DNA of 64,000 bases from Lyngbya sp. HA4199-MV5 (lineage in GTDB: Bacteria; Cyanobacteriota; Cyanobacteriia; Leptolyngbyales; Leptolyngbyaceae), in the NCBI GenBank assembly GCA_019359375.1, contig JAHHHL010000013.1, forward strand, positions 1-64,000. Direction: 5' to 3'. Both the position numbers and the translations under genes were made by a program. Position 1 is the first letter of the stretch. Every line of letters starts with the position of its first letter. Of the stretch, positions 28,690 through 36,093 are shown in pieces. Under the pieces are notes generated by a model. That model searched no databases. It was given only the letters and a program-made list of their open reading frames with translations, and had not been told where the DNA came from.

Positions 28690-29442
28690 TCAAGACAGGA
28701 CGTAGGGATTGATGAGGTCTGCCCAACGTTGATAGGCAATGCCGTTGAGGTGAATGCCGTCTGAGGTGTATTTGGTATCAAGTTGCTGATTGGCATCCAA
28801 AAATTGGGAATGCAAATCGATGTAAGAATGGGAAAATTCATCCGCTAAGTGCTGAAGCAGTTCGTTTAAAGTACGAATATTCTTGTTAGTTACAAAGCCT
28901 AAAAACAGCTTTGGATTGATGGGTAAAACGCTTTGAATAAAGACATGCGTTTGAGGCGATCGCGCACGGATTTGAATCAGAATTTCTGTATAAGTTTGAA
29001 TGATTTCAGCGGGCGATCGTCCCAAATTCGACAAATCATTTACACCAATCATCAAGAATATCTTTTGCGGTTGAGGTGTGATGAGGTTGGGTAAGCGATC
29101 GAGCACGCCGATCGTTGTATCGCTAGAGATCCCACGATTGCGGATGGCTGAATTTGCCAGTAGCTCTGCCCATTCCCCTTCATCGGTAATGCTGTCTCCC
29201 AGAAAGACGATATTAGACGACTGAATCGGCAGCAGTACCAGTTGACTTTGACGATGATCGTAATAGGGAAAATTGAAAGAAGCAATCTGAACGATCGACA
29301 CGCCAAGCTTTTTTAGCAGTGGCACTCTCATCGCTAAATAAGGCAAACCACCCCGCTTGAGAATAAGCCAAACGCCAAAGGAAATGAAGAATGCATTCAA
29401 ACAAAGGGAAAGCCCTAACAAAGCCTGCATAGTCTGGTTCAT
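28690..29442 (-). CDS. SGNH/GDSL-type hydrolase with an N-terminal membrane anchor
   Basis: A hydrophobic helix at residues 5-30 (LLGLSLCLNAFFISFGVWLI) is followed by block I FLGDSITDEGEW (catalytic serine), an asparagine-containing block IGVNDLSNLG, and block V SDGIHLNGIAY (catalytic D and H). Esterase or lipase activity on acyl chains, at or outside the membrane, is the family expectation. Confidence 0.9.
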   Translation of the reverse strand: MNQTMQALLGLSLCLNAFFISFGVWLILKRGGLPYLAMRVPLLKKLGVSIVQIASFNFPYYDHRQSQLVLLPIQSSNIVFLGDSITDEGEWAELLANSAIRNRGISSDTTIGVLDRLPNLITPQPQKIFLMIGVNDLSNLGRSPAEIIQTYTEILIQIRARSPQTHVFIQSVLPINPKLFLGFVTNKNIRTLNELLQHLADEFSHSYIDLHSQFLDANQQLDTKYTSDGIHLNGIAYQRWADLINPYVLS

Positions 29443-29466
29443 CGTTACTCTTGCCCCTCAGACCTC

Positions 29467-29785
29467 CTAAGGATCGCGAATTAAATAATCTGTGCTTTTG
29501 ACTTTGATGGTTCCTTTGATGACCGTTGCCTTACTGTTGTCTTTGGATGACTTTCGTTCAAGAATCGGTCTAATGACTTCTAGCTGTTGCTGCCATTCCT
29601 CTTCGGTTTTGGGTGGCGTAAACCAGGTTGCCTCAGAATCGGGACTGCGGCGGGCGAAGAAAGCTTCTAGCGCATCCAAATCGTCTCGATGTTGCAGAAT
29701 AAAGCTCTTAGTTCTGACCAGGACATTGCATCGTAGTTGGGCTTCATGCAAGAACCTCCAGATTTCATCACGTAACATTACAAAA
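29467..29785 (-). pseudogene. Frameshifted DUF6887-like gene with a DUF6888-like tail in front
   Basis: ATG 29747 starts MKPNYDAMSWSELRA exactly as in the paralogue at 30335-30550. One base is missing near 29700-29702, and the HRDDLDALEAFFARRSPDSE part continues in another frame that is open to 29467. In that other frame the upstream DNA reads LRDEIWRFLHEAQL, the tail of the DUF6888-like gene that normally overlaps the start. This is a degraded fourth copy of the module. The frame C-terminal to ERK also differs from its paralogues (DNSKATVIKGTIKVKSTDYL). Confidence 0.75.
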
Positions 29786-29792
29786 CAAACGC

Positions 29793-29996
29793 TTAGAGTT
29801 CTCCATTGAGCTTTTGTCGGAAGATTTCTTCCATCTGCTGTCTGCCTTCTTCTGTGTGAGGAAAGTCGTAGCCTGTGGAATTGGGGCGAGGTTTGCAGCG
29901 ACGGATAAATGTATGAAAGGCTTCTGAATCGTCCCGACGATCGAGAATGTAGGCTCTTAGCTCTGTCCAGGGCATTGTCTCAAAGTCAGGTTTCAT
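29793..29996 (-). CDS. DUF6887-like protein, diverged copy
   Basis: 67 residues: MKPDFETMPWTELRAYILDR, RDDSEAFHTFIRR, PHTEEGRQQMEEIFRQKL. It shares the MKPxxxxMxxxELRAYIL start and the P-x-TEE-x-QQ helix with the copies at 30335 and 31781, but the middle is different (shorter, RCKPRPNSTGYDF). The start ATG lies inside the tail of a DUF6888-like remnant. The family seems to occur only as small cyanobacterial modules; role unknown. Confidence 0.75.
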   Translation of the reverse strand: MKPDFETMPWTELRAYILDRRDDSEAFHTFIRRCKPRPNSTGYDFPHTEEGRQQMEEIFRQKLNGEL

Positions 29997-30110
29997 CGAT
30001 AAAATCCCACTTTCCTTGACGATCGATCATAATCTGAAGGTCTTCGCCAGCAAAAATATGAATGTCACCTGTAATGTCACTAAACCGAAAGCGATCAGCG
30101 TTCTCTCAAA
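29986..30110 (-). pseudogene. Truncated DUF6888-like gene
   Basis: A frame beginning directly after the HicB-like stop at 30111 reads FRFSDITGDIHIFAGEDLQI, then MIDRQGKWDFIDET and stop. This equals the C-terminal half of the DUF6888-like proteins at 30534 and 31993 (L-FRY, G-IYIF-S-E-QIVI-R-G-W). The N-terminal CQMLSNYYR part is missing. Confidence 0.7.
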
Positions 30111-30338
30111 TCAAGCAACCTGGAGTGGTTGTCCGAGGGTTTTTGGCTCTGGTAACGGTGTTCCTTCCTGTGATGCAGACTCAACTAGCAGTTCCAGCAC
30201 TTCTTGAGCGTTTTTGAGGGCTTCTTCGTAGGTGTCGCCATGCGTGACGGGCTGCATCACAGTGTCCTGAAATTCAGGTAAGGTGACGACAAAACATCGA
30301 TCGTCTTCTGACCATTGAATGATGACGGTGTATTTTAT
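30111..30338 (-). pseudogene. HicB-like gene whose ATG has become ATA
   Basis: The sequence is nearly identical to the HicB-like gene at 31557-31784 (KYTVIIQWSEDDRCFVVTLP, then FQDTVMQPVTHGDTYEEALK), 75 codons, intact to the stop. The start codon position reads ATA. In the sister copy the junction is ATGA, shared by the stop of the upstream gene (TGA) and the start (ATG). Here it is ATAA: the upstream stop is kept as TAA, but the start is lost. Translation would need an ATA start or reinitiation, so it is probably silent. Confidence 0.75.
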
Positions 30339-30550
30339 TCGTTCACTTTAGGCTTGCGTTCAAGAATCGGTCTCACCATTTCCATCTGTTGCTGCCATTC
30401 TTCTTCGGTTTTGGGTGGCGTAAACCAGGTTGCTTCAGAATCGGGACTGCGACGAGCATACAGAGCTTCTAACGCATCTAAATCATCTCGATGCGACAGG
30501 ATGTAAGCTCGGAGTTCTGACCAGGACATTGCATCATAGTTGGGCTTCAT
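30335..30550 (-). CDS. DUF6887-like protein, copy B
   Basis: 71 residues: MKPNYDAMSWSELRAYILSH, RDDLDALEALYARRSPDSEA, PPKTEEEWQQQMEMVRPILE. It is a close paralogue of the gene at 31781. Its start lies inside the end of the DUF6888-like copy B, and its stop overlaps the degenerate HicB start. No known catalytic motif. Small size, overlap and pairing suggest a toxin-antitoxin-like unit (inference). Confidence 0.82.
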   Translation of the reverse strand: MKPNYDAMSWSELRAYILSHRDDLDALEALYARRSPDSEATWFTPPKTEEEWQQQMEMVRPILERKPKVNE

Positions 30551-30725
30551 CTAAAAACCTCCAATCCCCGTCAGGGGGTATCACGATTTGAAGCTCGTCA
30601 CTGGCAAAAATGTAAATGATGCCTGAGTGTGCGTTGTAGCGGAATAGTTGGATGTCTCGATAATAGTTCGATAGCATCTGGCAAACACAGACGCTGGCAA
30701 AGTTTTGCTCAATAGTCGGTAGAAT
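30534..30725 (-). CDS. DUF6888-like protein, copy B, probable ATT start
   Basis: Read from ATT 30725: ILPTIEQNFASVCVCQMLSN, YYRDIQLFRYNAHSGIIYIF and a QIVIPPDGDW end, 63 codons. An in-frame TGA just upstream excludes a longer protein. There is no ATG or GTG before the conserved CQMLSN core. The sequence GAGGGG lies 6 bases before ATT, an ideal ribosome-site distance. Copy A shows the same ATT and the same GAGGGG. The stop lies 16 bases inside the DUF6887-like gene. Confidence 0.65.
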   Translation of the reverse strand: MLPTIEQNFASVCVCQMLSNYYRDIQLFRYNAHSGIIYIFASDELQIVIPPDGDWRFLDEAQL

Positions 30726-30771
30726 AGCTCACCCCTCAATTCTAATCCTGCCATTTTATCCTTCATCCCCC

Positions 30772-30832
30772 CTCTTACCTTTTACCTTTTGCCTTTTACC
30801 TTTTGCCTTTTGCCTTTTACCTTTTACCTTCA
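30772..30832. repeat. CCTTTTA/CCTTTTG heptamer run
   Basis: Eight tandem units with a 7-base period lie between the duplicated modules. Confidence 0.9.
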
Positions 30833-30897
30833 ACAATTTCCCACAGCGCATCAATCCCCGCTCCCACATATTCCTTATCCTGATGCAATGCTCTGAT

Positions 30898-31155
30898 CTA
30901 AGCAACGATCAATTCGTAGTGCAACGCTAAAATTTCATCGGCGTTCAAGATTGCCATTGCGTATTCTTGTCCGTTGGAATCGGCAAATTCAACAAGATAC
31001 TGAGGTTGTTCGGCTGCATACAGTTCAACGATGGTGCCGACTTGACCAATTGGCAACTCTGCGATCGCCTGGTATTCCGGTTCCACTAACGTCAATCGAT
31101 CGCGGGAAATGGGCTTCAGCGTTGCGACAACCTCGAAAAGTTTATAGTCTGTCAT
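30898..31155 (-). CDS. DUF4926 protein
   Basis: 85 residues: MTDYKLFEVVATLKPISRDR, GQVGTIVELYAAEQPQYLVE, FADSNGQEYAMAILNADEIL. These are the DUF4926 landmarks (G-x-VGTIVE-Y and FxDxxG-x-ya). It lies 6 bp downstream of the DUF6883 gene and is most likely its partner, probably the antitoxin-like half. An SH3-like barrel is expected from the pattern. Confidence 0.82.
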   Translation of the reverse strand: MTDYKLFEVVATLKPISRDRLTLVEPEYQAIAELPIGQVGTIVELYAAEQPQYLVEFADSNGQEYAMAILNADEILALHYELIVA

Positions 31156-31161
31156 AGTGAT

Positions 31162-31491
31162 TTACTTGATAAATGCAGAAATTAAGCGTGGATGAGGATT
31201 GGCTGTTGTAATTTCCCAAAGAGTACGAAGGATGAGTCCATCGCTTTCTGGTACTGCCCAGTCAACTTTGAACACCTGTCCAAACTCTGTAATGTTTTGC
31301 TGAACCACCTCGCCTTCGATCGCAGCCCTCTGAATCAATTCTCGTAGATCATCGGCATTTTCAGCCGTGATACCTAACGCAGACGCAAACACTCTTGCTT
31401 TATGTTTTCCAGACTGATGTTCTGGATTGAGACAATAACCAATTAGCTTTTGCAAGGGAACATCAGCCCGATCGCCCTCCGGTAACTTCAT
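31162..31491 (-). CDS. DUF6883 protein
   Basis: 109 residues: KLIGYCLNPEHQSGKHKARV, FASALGITAENADDLRELIQ and FGQVFKVDWAVPESDG. The LNPxHxxGKHKARVF block is the hallmark, with conserved histidines and basic residues that could be catalytic. In other genomes this domain sits at the C-terminus of secreted toxins or next to DUF4926. A toxin-like role with DUF4926 as immunity or antitoxin is inferred. Confidence 0.82.
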   Translation of the reverse strand: MKLPEGDRADVPLQKLIGYCLNPEHQSGKHKARVFASALGITAENADDLRELIQRAAIEGEVVQQNITEFGQVFKVDWAVPESDGLILRTLWEITTANPHPRLISAFIK

Positions 31492-31556
31492 CCTTCATCC
31501 TTCATCCTTTAGCCTTCTCCTTCCACTATCTCCCACAGCGCATCAATCCCTAGAGT

Positions 31557-31784
31557 TTACGCAACCTGGAGTGGTTGTCCGAGCGTTTTGGGTTCTGGTA
31601 ATGGTGTTCCTTCCTCTGACGCAGACTCAACTAACAGTTCCAGTACCTCTTGAGCGTTTTTGAGGGCTTCTTCGTAGGTGTCGCCATGCGTGACGTGCTG
31701 CATCACAGTATCCTGAAATTCAGGTAAGGTGACGACAAAACATTGATCGTCTTTTGACCATTGAATAATGACGGTGTATTTCAT
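31557..31784 (-). CDS. HicB-like antitoxin without HicA
   Basis: 75 residues: MKYTVIIQWSKDDQCFVVTL, HVTHGDTYEEALKNAQEVLE and a short C-terminal tail (PLPEPKTLGQPLQVA). It is the partially degraded RNase-H-like HicB domain. The usual HicA (double-stranded RNA-binding toxin) is absent. Instead the gene follows DUF6887 with an ATGA overlap, so the three-gene order DUF6888-DUF6887-HicB may be the functional unit. Confidence 0.87.
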   Translation of the reverse strand: MKYTVIIQWSKDDQCFVVTLPEFQDTVMQHVTHGDTYEEALKNAQEVLELLVESASEEGTPLPEPKTLGQPLQVA

Positions 31785-31996
31785 TCGTTCTCTTTAGATC
31801 GCCGCTCAAGAAACGGTCTGGCGATTTCTAACTGTTGCTGCCATTCCTCTTCTGTTTTGGGTGGAGGGAAGAGGATTGCATCGGCATCAGGGCTACGACG
31901 CTGGAAGAAAGCCTCGATCGCATCCACATCATGACGGTTTTCTAGGATGTAGGCTCTCAGTTCAGTTTTTGTCATGGCATCGTAATTTGGTTTCAT
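31781..31996 (-). CDS. DUF6887-like protein, copy A
   Basis: 71 residues: MKPNYDAMTKTELRAYILEN, RHDVDAIEAFFQRRSPDADA and PPKTEEEWQQQLEIARPFLE. It overlaps the DUF6888-like gene in front (ATGA) and the HicB-like gene behind (ATGA). This copy is intact in all three genes and gives the template for judging the decayed copies downstream. Confidence 0.83.
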   Translation of the reverse strand: MKPNYDAMTKTELRAYILENRHDVDAIEAFFQRRSPDADAILFPPPKTEEEWQQQLEIARPFLERRSKENE

Positions 31997-32169
31997 ACGT
32001 ACCTCCAGGTTCCATCACGGTAAATCACAATTTGAATCTCGTCGCTTACAAAAATGTAGATTTCGCCGCTGCGATCGCTATACCGAAAAAGTTCAACATT
32101 GCGATAGCAGTTTGATAGCATTTGACAAACGCGGATACACGCAAAGCCCTGTGCAGCAGTTGGTAAAAT
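31993..32169 (-). CDS. DUF6888-like protein, copy A, probable ATT start
   Basis: 58 codons from ATT 32169: ILPTAAQGFACIRVCQMLSN, CYRNVELFRYSDRSGEIYIF, VSDEIQIVIYRDGTWRYV. A TGA two codons upstream blocks extension, and the first in-frame ATG is inside the conserved core. GAGGGG lies 6 bases before the ATT. The last four bases overlap the ATG of DUF6887 copy A. The strands and the GEIYIF core suggest a small beta-rich protein. Confidence 0.68.
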   Translation of the reverse strand: MLPTAAQGFACIRVCQMLSNCYRNVELFRYSDRSGEIYIFVSDEIQIVIYRDGTWRYV

Positions 32170-32234
32170 GGCTCACCCCTCAATTCTAGTCCCACCATTT
32201 TATCCTTCATCCTTTAGCCTTCATCCCTCATCCC

Positions 32235-35200
32235 TCATCCCTTCCCCTCCACTATCTCCCACAGCGCATCAATCCCCGCTCCCACACACTCCTCATCCTG
32301 ATGCTGCTCAATCCACTGAACGATCGCAGGCTCAACCAAGCCATTTTTTTTGCCTAGATTACTCAAGACCGCACTTGTATGAGAGCGAATGACATAGTCT
32401 GAGTGTTCGAGCAGAGCTAAAAGAGTTTTTAATACCTCACTTGAAATATTACTCATGCCTCCTAACCTTTCACACGCGCTGTAGCTTATAGAGTAGTTTT
32501 CGTGCGTGAGGAATTCTAAAAGTTCTTTTATTTCAGGGTTAGATTCTAATTTGAATTTAGAGGCTAAACCTAAGTTTCTTAACACCATACTCGTGCAGAA
32601 TTGTACACCTAGATCCTTATCATCAAGTTTTGCCAAAAGTTCTTGAAGTACTATGTTAGATTTATTGCCTAATTCACCCAACGCTACTACAGCTTCAGCA
32701 CGTATATCAGAATTTTCATCCTTTAATAAAGTTATTAAGGCTTGTGCTGCCTGATCAGATGCATCGTTAAAGCTACCTAGAGTATGAATTGCTTTAGAAC
32801 GCACATCACTATTTTTATCGTTGAGCAAAGCTGTCAGCGCCTGTGAGATATCGCTTGAAGTCTCACCTAAATGTGTCAAAGTATGAGCTGCCATTACGCG
32901 CACATTTGAATCATCATCAGCGATTAGTCGCCTAAGCGATTGCACTATAGAATTTGATAATTTTGTGGGAATGTCTGGGCTTCTGAAGACACAAAGCACA
33001 TCTGCTGCCTTAGAGCGTACATTAGCGTCACTGTTTTTAGTCAGTTCTATCCAATACTCGATCTCTTTTTCTTCTCCTAGAACCCCTCGATATTTGCATA
33101 ATCGGTACTCATGAATAAGTTTAGACTGATTATTTAAAGCTTGTAGAGCTATATTTTCAAATGTTGTTCCGCCTAAATTACAAATGACATATGAAACTTG
33201 GCTTCTAACTCTTGAGCTAGCTGTTTTCAAGATATTTATTTCAAGCTTAAGCAATTGCTCAAGAATCTCTGACGCAAGATCGAAATCTGCTCCTTGTAGT
33301 CCCTTTGGATCTTCGGCGAGACAACGACCTGCAAACAATACATCGCGGTGGAGCCATTGCTCGTAAGGACTATTGGCATTGAGAATCTTACGGATGGCTC
33401 TCGCGGCTTTTTTAGGGCTTTGTTGGGCGATAAGGAGGAGCAACACTTCGCGCCAGTGGGGGTCGTGGAGGTGTTGCTCGATGTGCGTGAGGACAATCGC
33501 GAAGTCGTCTTCGTTGTCTGCCTGGTAGTTGATGTCTTGCGCGGTGAGGTATTCCTGAAAGGTTTTGTGGACAAAGGCGTAGCAGTCCTGTCCCTGTTCG
33601 TTGAGGAGTCCGGTTCTGTCGCGGATGAACCTCACAAACCGTTCGGCTTCTGCTTTCGCTTCGTAGTGCTGGAGTTGTTTAAGCGTTTTGATTTCCTGGC
33701 AGAGTTTTTGGATGAGTTCGTCTTTGTCGATGAGGGTGCCGCCTTCGCGATCGCCCGTGTTGCCCTGCGTGTGAATCCAGTTGGCGAGGCTTTCCATCAA
33801 CCGTCGCAGGTCGTCCAGTTGCAGGTATTTGAGCACCGTCTGATTGCTCAGTTCTTTGTTGTCATCCCAGGCGGTGAGCAGCGTTTCCACCGCTTTGTCG
33901 TAGAGTTTGTAGCGTTCGCGGGGCAGTCGTGCCTGATAGCGATGAATCAGGGCAATGATCGTCAGCAGCAACGGATTCCGCGCCAACAATTTAATCCGAT
34001 CCTGCTGATTCAACGCCTTTTGCAAACTCTCTTTGCGTCGCTGCGCTTCTGCGGTGTCCTGTATCCGACTCCGATACCACCGATCGCAAAACTCCTCAAT
34101 TTTCCCATCATCAAACGGCTGCAACTCGTAGTGCGGAAACTCTTCGGTGCGGAAAAAGTCGCGCTTGTAGCCAGCAGGACGCGAGGTAATGATGGCGCGA
34201 TTCAGCGGATACTGTCCCAAAAAGTTTTCGATGCACTGCACCAGATGGTAGCGCTTCGCTTCTTCTGCCACTTCGTCTAACCCATCCAGGAGAATGAGCG
34301 CCCGTCCATTGTTCAGCCAGTGTTCAAAGAATCCCTTTGGCAACGGCTTGCAGGACATCGTGGTTTCCGCAAACTGCCGCGCATACTCAGGCAGCGTGAC
34401 ATCCGGCGTTCGTGCCCAATCCCGAATGCGAATCAAAATCGGCAGCAGCAATGCGTCTGCATCGGTCTGCAATGCCAATGGATCGAGTCGCAATCCTTCT
34501 GTATTCGGAACCATTCGAGTTCGATCGCGCTGCATTTGAGATCGATCGCGATCGCTTCCTTCTGCATCGTGATCGATTCGAGTTTGATCGCGATCGGTTC
34601 CTTCTGCATGGGCATCAATTCCTTCTGTATCCGGAACCATTCGAGGTTGATGCTTGAAATCTTGATCCCCCCTAGCCCCCCTTAAAAAGGGGGGAGTTTC
34701 TGAAGCCCCCTTTTTAAGGGGGTTGGGGGATCTCTCCTGCATCAGCCCTTCTGCATGTACATCGCTTGCATATGCGATCGCTCCCTGTTGCTCCGCCAAC
34801 GCCACCGCAAAGAAACTCATCAGCGTCGTTTTACCCGAACCCGGTGCGCCCAACAGCACAATCTTCTTCTGATGCTGATTAAGCAGTTGCCGCGCCGAAA
34901 ACTTGCGACCCGATCGCTCCAACTGCGCTCTCCACCGCTGCTCCTGCAAAAGCTCCCCCTGCCTCCCCTGCTCCCCCTGCTCCTCAAACAACGATCGCTC
35001 AAATGCCAGCCGCGATCGCCCTCCTCCATCCTCCTCTACATCCGGCATCACAAAGATCTGCGCCAAGCGTTCGGCTCGTTCCACGTCCTGTCCCGGCACC
35101 GCCACACCTGCAAACTTCACATCATCAAACCAGTTGGCGAGTTGTTTGAGATAATTTGCCTTTGCCACCTGAAAGCGAATCGCGGTAATGGCATCAAAGT

Positions 35201-35591
35201 ACGCGTTTGCAAAGGCTTTCAGCCAGGGTTCTAGAGTATTGCCTGAAATGTCCAGGGTCAGATCGACCGCAATGTGTTTGGCGACTTGCACCAGCATGGC
35301 GACATCGGGCGCACCGTCTTGCTCCAGTGGTTTCTGCAACTCGCGCTGCACCTCTGAATGTTCGAGCAACGCGGCTAGAAACTTATCCGTTCTTCCAGGC
35401 TCCCAGTAGTAGAACACTCGATTGTTGGCTTTTTGTCCACGATCGAACGCACCCGATTCCTGCAAGGCAACTGTGAGCGATCGTTGCAGTTGCGTTGGGT
35501 GCAGCTTGTCTTTAACGGCGGTTGCGATCGCCCCTGCCACCTTCGGCAACGCTGCTTTGACCAATCCACCTGCGATCGACTCAAATACCAT
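32235..35591 (-). CDS. NACHT ATPase with C-terminal HEAT repeats (STAND family)
   Basis: 1118 residues. An N-terminal helical region (1-225, FESIAGGLVKAALPKVAG) precedes the NACHT ATPase: Walker A LLGAPGSGKTTL near residue 250, Walker B LILLDGLDEVAE near 430, then IITSRPAGY and a LLLTIIALIHRY sensor region. A winged-helix/helical part follows, and from about 840 to the end there are HEAT repeats (DANVRSKAADVL, DSNVRVMAAHTLTHLG, NSDVRSKAIHTLGSF). STAND proteins of this build act as signal-sensing switches, including bacterial anti-phage NACHT proteins. Residues about 265-375, between Walker A and Walker B, contain an extra repeat-encoded stretch. It heads a same-strand run of small toxin-antitoxin-like genes. 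Confidence 0.88.
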   Translation of the reverse strand: MVFESIAGGLVKAALPKVAGAIATAVKDKLHPTQLQRSLTVALQESGAFDRGQKANNRVFYYWEPGRTDKFLAALLEHSEVQRELQKPLEQDGAPDVAMLVQVAKHIAVDLTLDISGNTLEPWLKAFANAYFDAITAIRFQVAKANYLKQLANWFDDVKFAGVAVPGQDVERAERLAQIFVMPDVEEDGGGRSRLAFERSLFEEQGEQGRQGELLQEQRWRAQLERSGRKFSARQLLNQHQKKIVLLGAPGSGKTTLMSFFAVALAEQQGAIAYASDVHAEGLMQERSPNPLKKGASETPPFLRGARGDQDFKHQPRMVPDTEGIDAHAEGTDRDQTRIDHDAEGSDRDRSQMQRDRTRMVPNTEGLRLDPLALQTDADALLLPILIRIRDWARTPDVTLPEYARQFAETTMSCKPLPKGFFEHWLNNGRALILLDGLDEVAEEAKRYHLVQCIENFLGQYPLNRAIITSRPAGYKRDFFRTEEFPHYELQPFDDGKIEEFCDRWYRSRIQDTAEAQRRKESLQKALNQQDRIKLLARNPLLLTIIALIHRYQARLPRERYKLYDKAVETLLTAWDDNKELSNQTVLKYLQLDDLRRLMESLANWIHTQGNTGDREGGTLIDKDELIQKLCQEIKTLKQLQHYEAKAEAERFVRFIRDRTGLLNEQGQDCYAFVHKTFQEYLTAQDINYQADNEDDFAIVLTHIEQHLHDPHWREVLLLLIAQQSPKKAARAIRKILNANSPYEQWLHRDVLFAGRCLAEDPKGLQGADFDLASEILEQLLKLEINILKTASSRVRSQVSYVICNLGGTTFENIALQALNNQSKLIHEYRLCKYRGVLGEEKEIEYWIELTKNSDANVRSKAADVLCVFRSPDIPTKLSNSIVQSLRRLIADDDSNVRVMAAHTLTHLGETSSDISQALTALLNDKNSDVRSKAIHTLGSFNDASDQAAQALITLLKDENSDIRAEAVVALGELGNKSNIVLQELLAKLDDKDLGVQFCTSMVLRNLGLASKFKLESNPEIKELLEFLTHENYSISYSACERLGGMSNISSEVLKTLLALLEHSDYVIRSHTSAVLSNLGKKNGLVEPAIVQWIEQHQDEECVGAGIDALWEIVEGKG
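34500..34660 (-). repeat. Degenerate repeats inside the NACHT gene
   Basis: Units with TTCCTTCTGCAT or GATCGCGATCG cores recur about every 21-42 bases and encode TEGIDAHAEGTDRDQTRIDH-like sequence. The G-ATCG-rich core and the 21-base step recall the array at 19510-19742. Confidence 0.7.
34664..34732 (-). repeat. 69-bp palindromic repeat inside the NACHT gene
   Basis: Arms GATCCCCCCTAGCCCCCTTA and TAAGGGGGTTGGGGGATC pair around a short loop. In frame it reads SPNPLKKGASETPPFLRGAR. The same NPLKKG-PPFLRGARGD peptide is familiar from other cyanobacterial proteins that have taken in this repeat. Confidence 0.9.
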
Positions 35592-35662
35592 AGGAGAGAT
35601 CCTTTTGCTCTGACCGTATTATGGCGTAACGGCATTAGACCTCGGAGGTTTTGAACTCGACT

Positions 35663-35872
35663 TTAGCCCTTTGCAGCTCTGACATCGATCAAAGGGTAAA
35701 GGAAACGGCGTAGAGCTTGCCAAGCACGGTCGGCTCTACGCCATTGTTTCAATTTAATGACCACAATCCACTGAAACTGTTCTGTATTGTCTGCCATCGG
35801 CTGCCCGTCGCTGTCGGGGTAGATGGTTTCTGCCTGGGTTGCTTCTGATGAAGTGGGAAAGAGCCGCGACAT
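35663..35872 (-). pseudogene. N-terminal remnant of a Uma2-like gene
   Basis: Reads ETIYPDSDGQPMADNTEQFQ WIVVIK, the start of a common cyanobacterial Uma2 subgroup, then departs into an unrelated basic tail. The rest of the nuclease core is absent. A hairpin with 10-bp perfect arms (GGCGTAGAGC, 35707-35716 and 35733-35742) lies at the break. A MITE-like element sits just upstream of the start. Confidence 0.65.
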
Positions 35873-35919
35873 AGCCTCAACCTCAAATGTGCAACAGTGC
35901 GATCGATCGTGTTTTTACT

Positions 35920-36071
35920 CAGGGTCATTTCATTCTAGAAGTCGAGTCCTGTAAGCAACGGATTCAGGAGCAGATGAAGCGGATGAGTTGTTTGCATAGG
36001 GTAGAAGATCATCTGTTTCATCCGTTAACGTCTGTTGCAAATGAGTGCCATTGACAGAATGAAATAGCCCT
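35920..36071. mobile_element. MITE-like element, family 1, copy 2
   Basis: The ends are CAGGGTCATTTCATT and AATGAAATAGCCCT. It is about 152 bp, and the interior is clearly homologous to copy 1 (AGCAACGGATT, GATGAAGCGGAT, CTGTTTCATCCGTTAACGTC). Possible degenerate 9-bp flanking repeats GTTTTTACT and GTTTCTTCT. Confidence 0.8.
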
Positions 36072-36093
36072 AGTTTCTTCTGCCGTCTTCCTA

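Noticed and set aside
33348-34280. Long plus-strand open frame opposite the NACHT gene
   Set aside because: It is the complement of the Walker B to helical region of the NACHT gene; composition (valine/phenylalanine-rich) is that of an antisense shadow.
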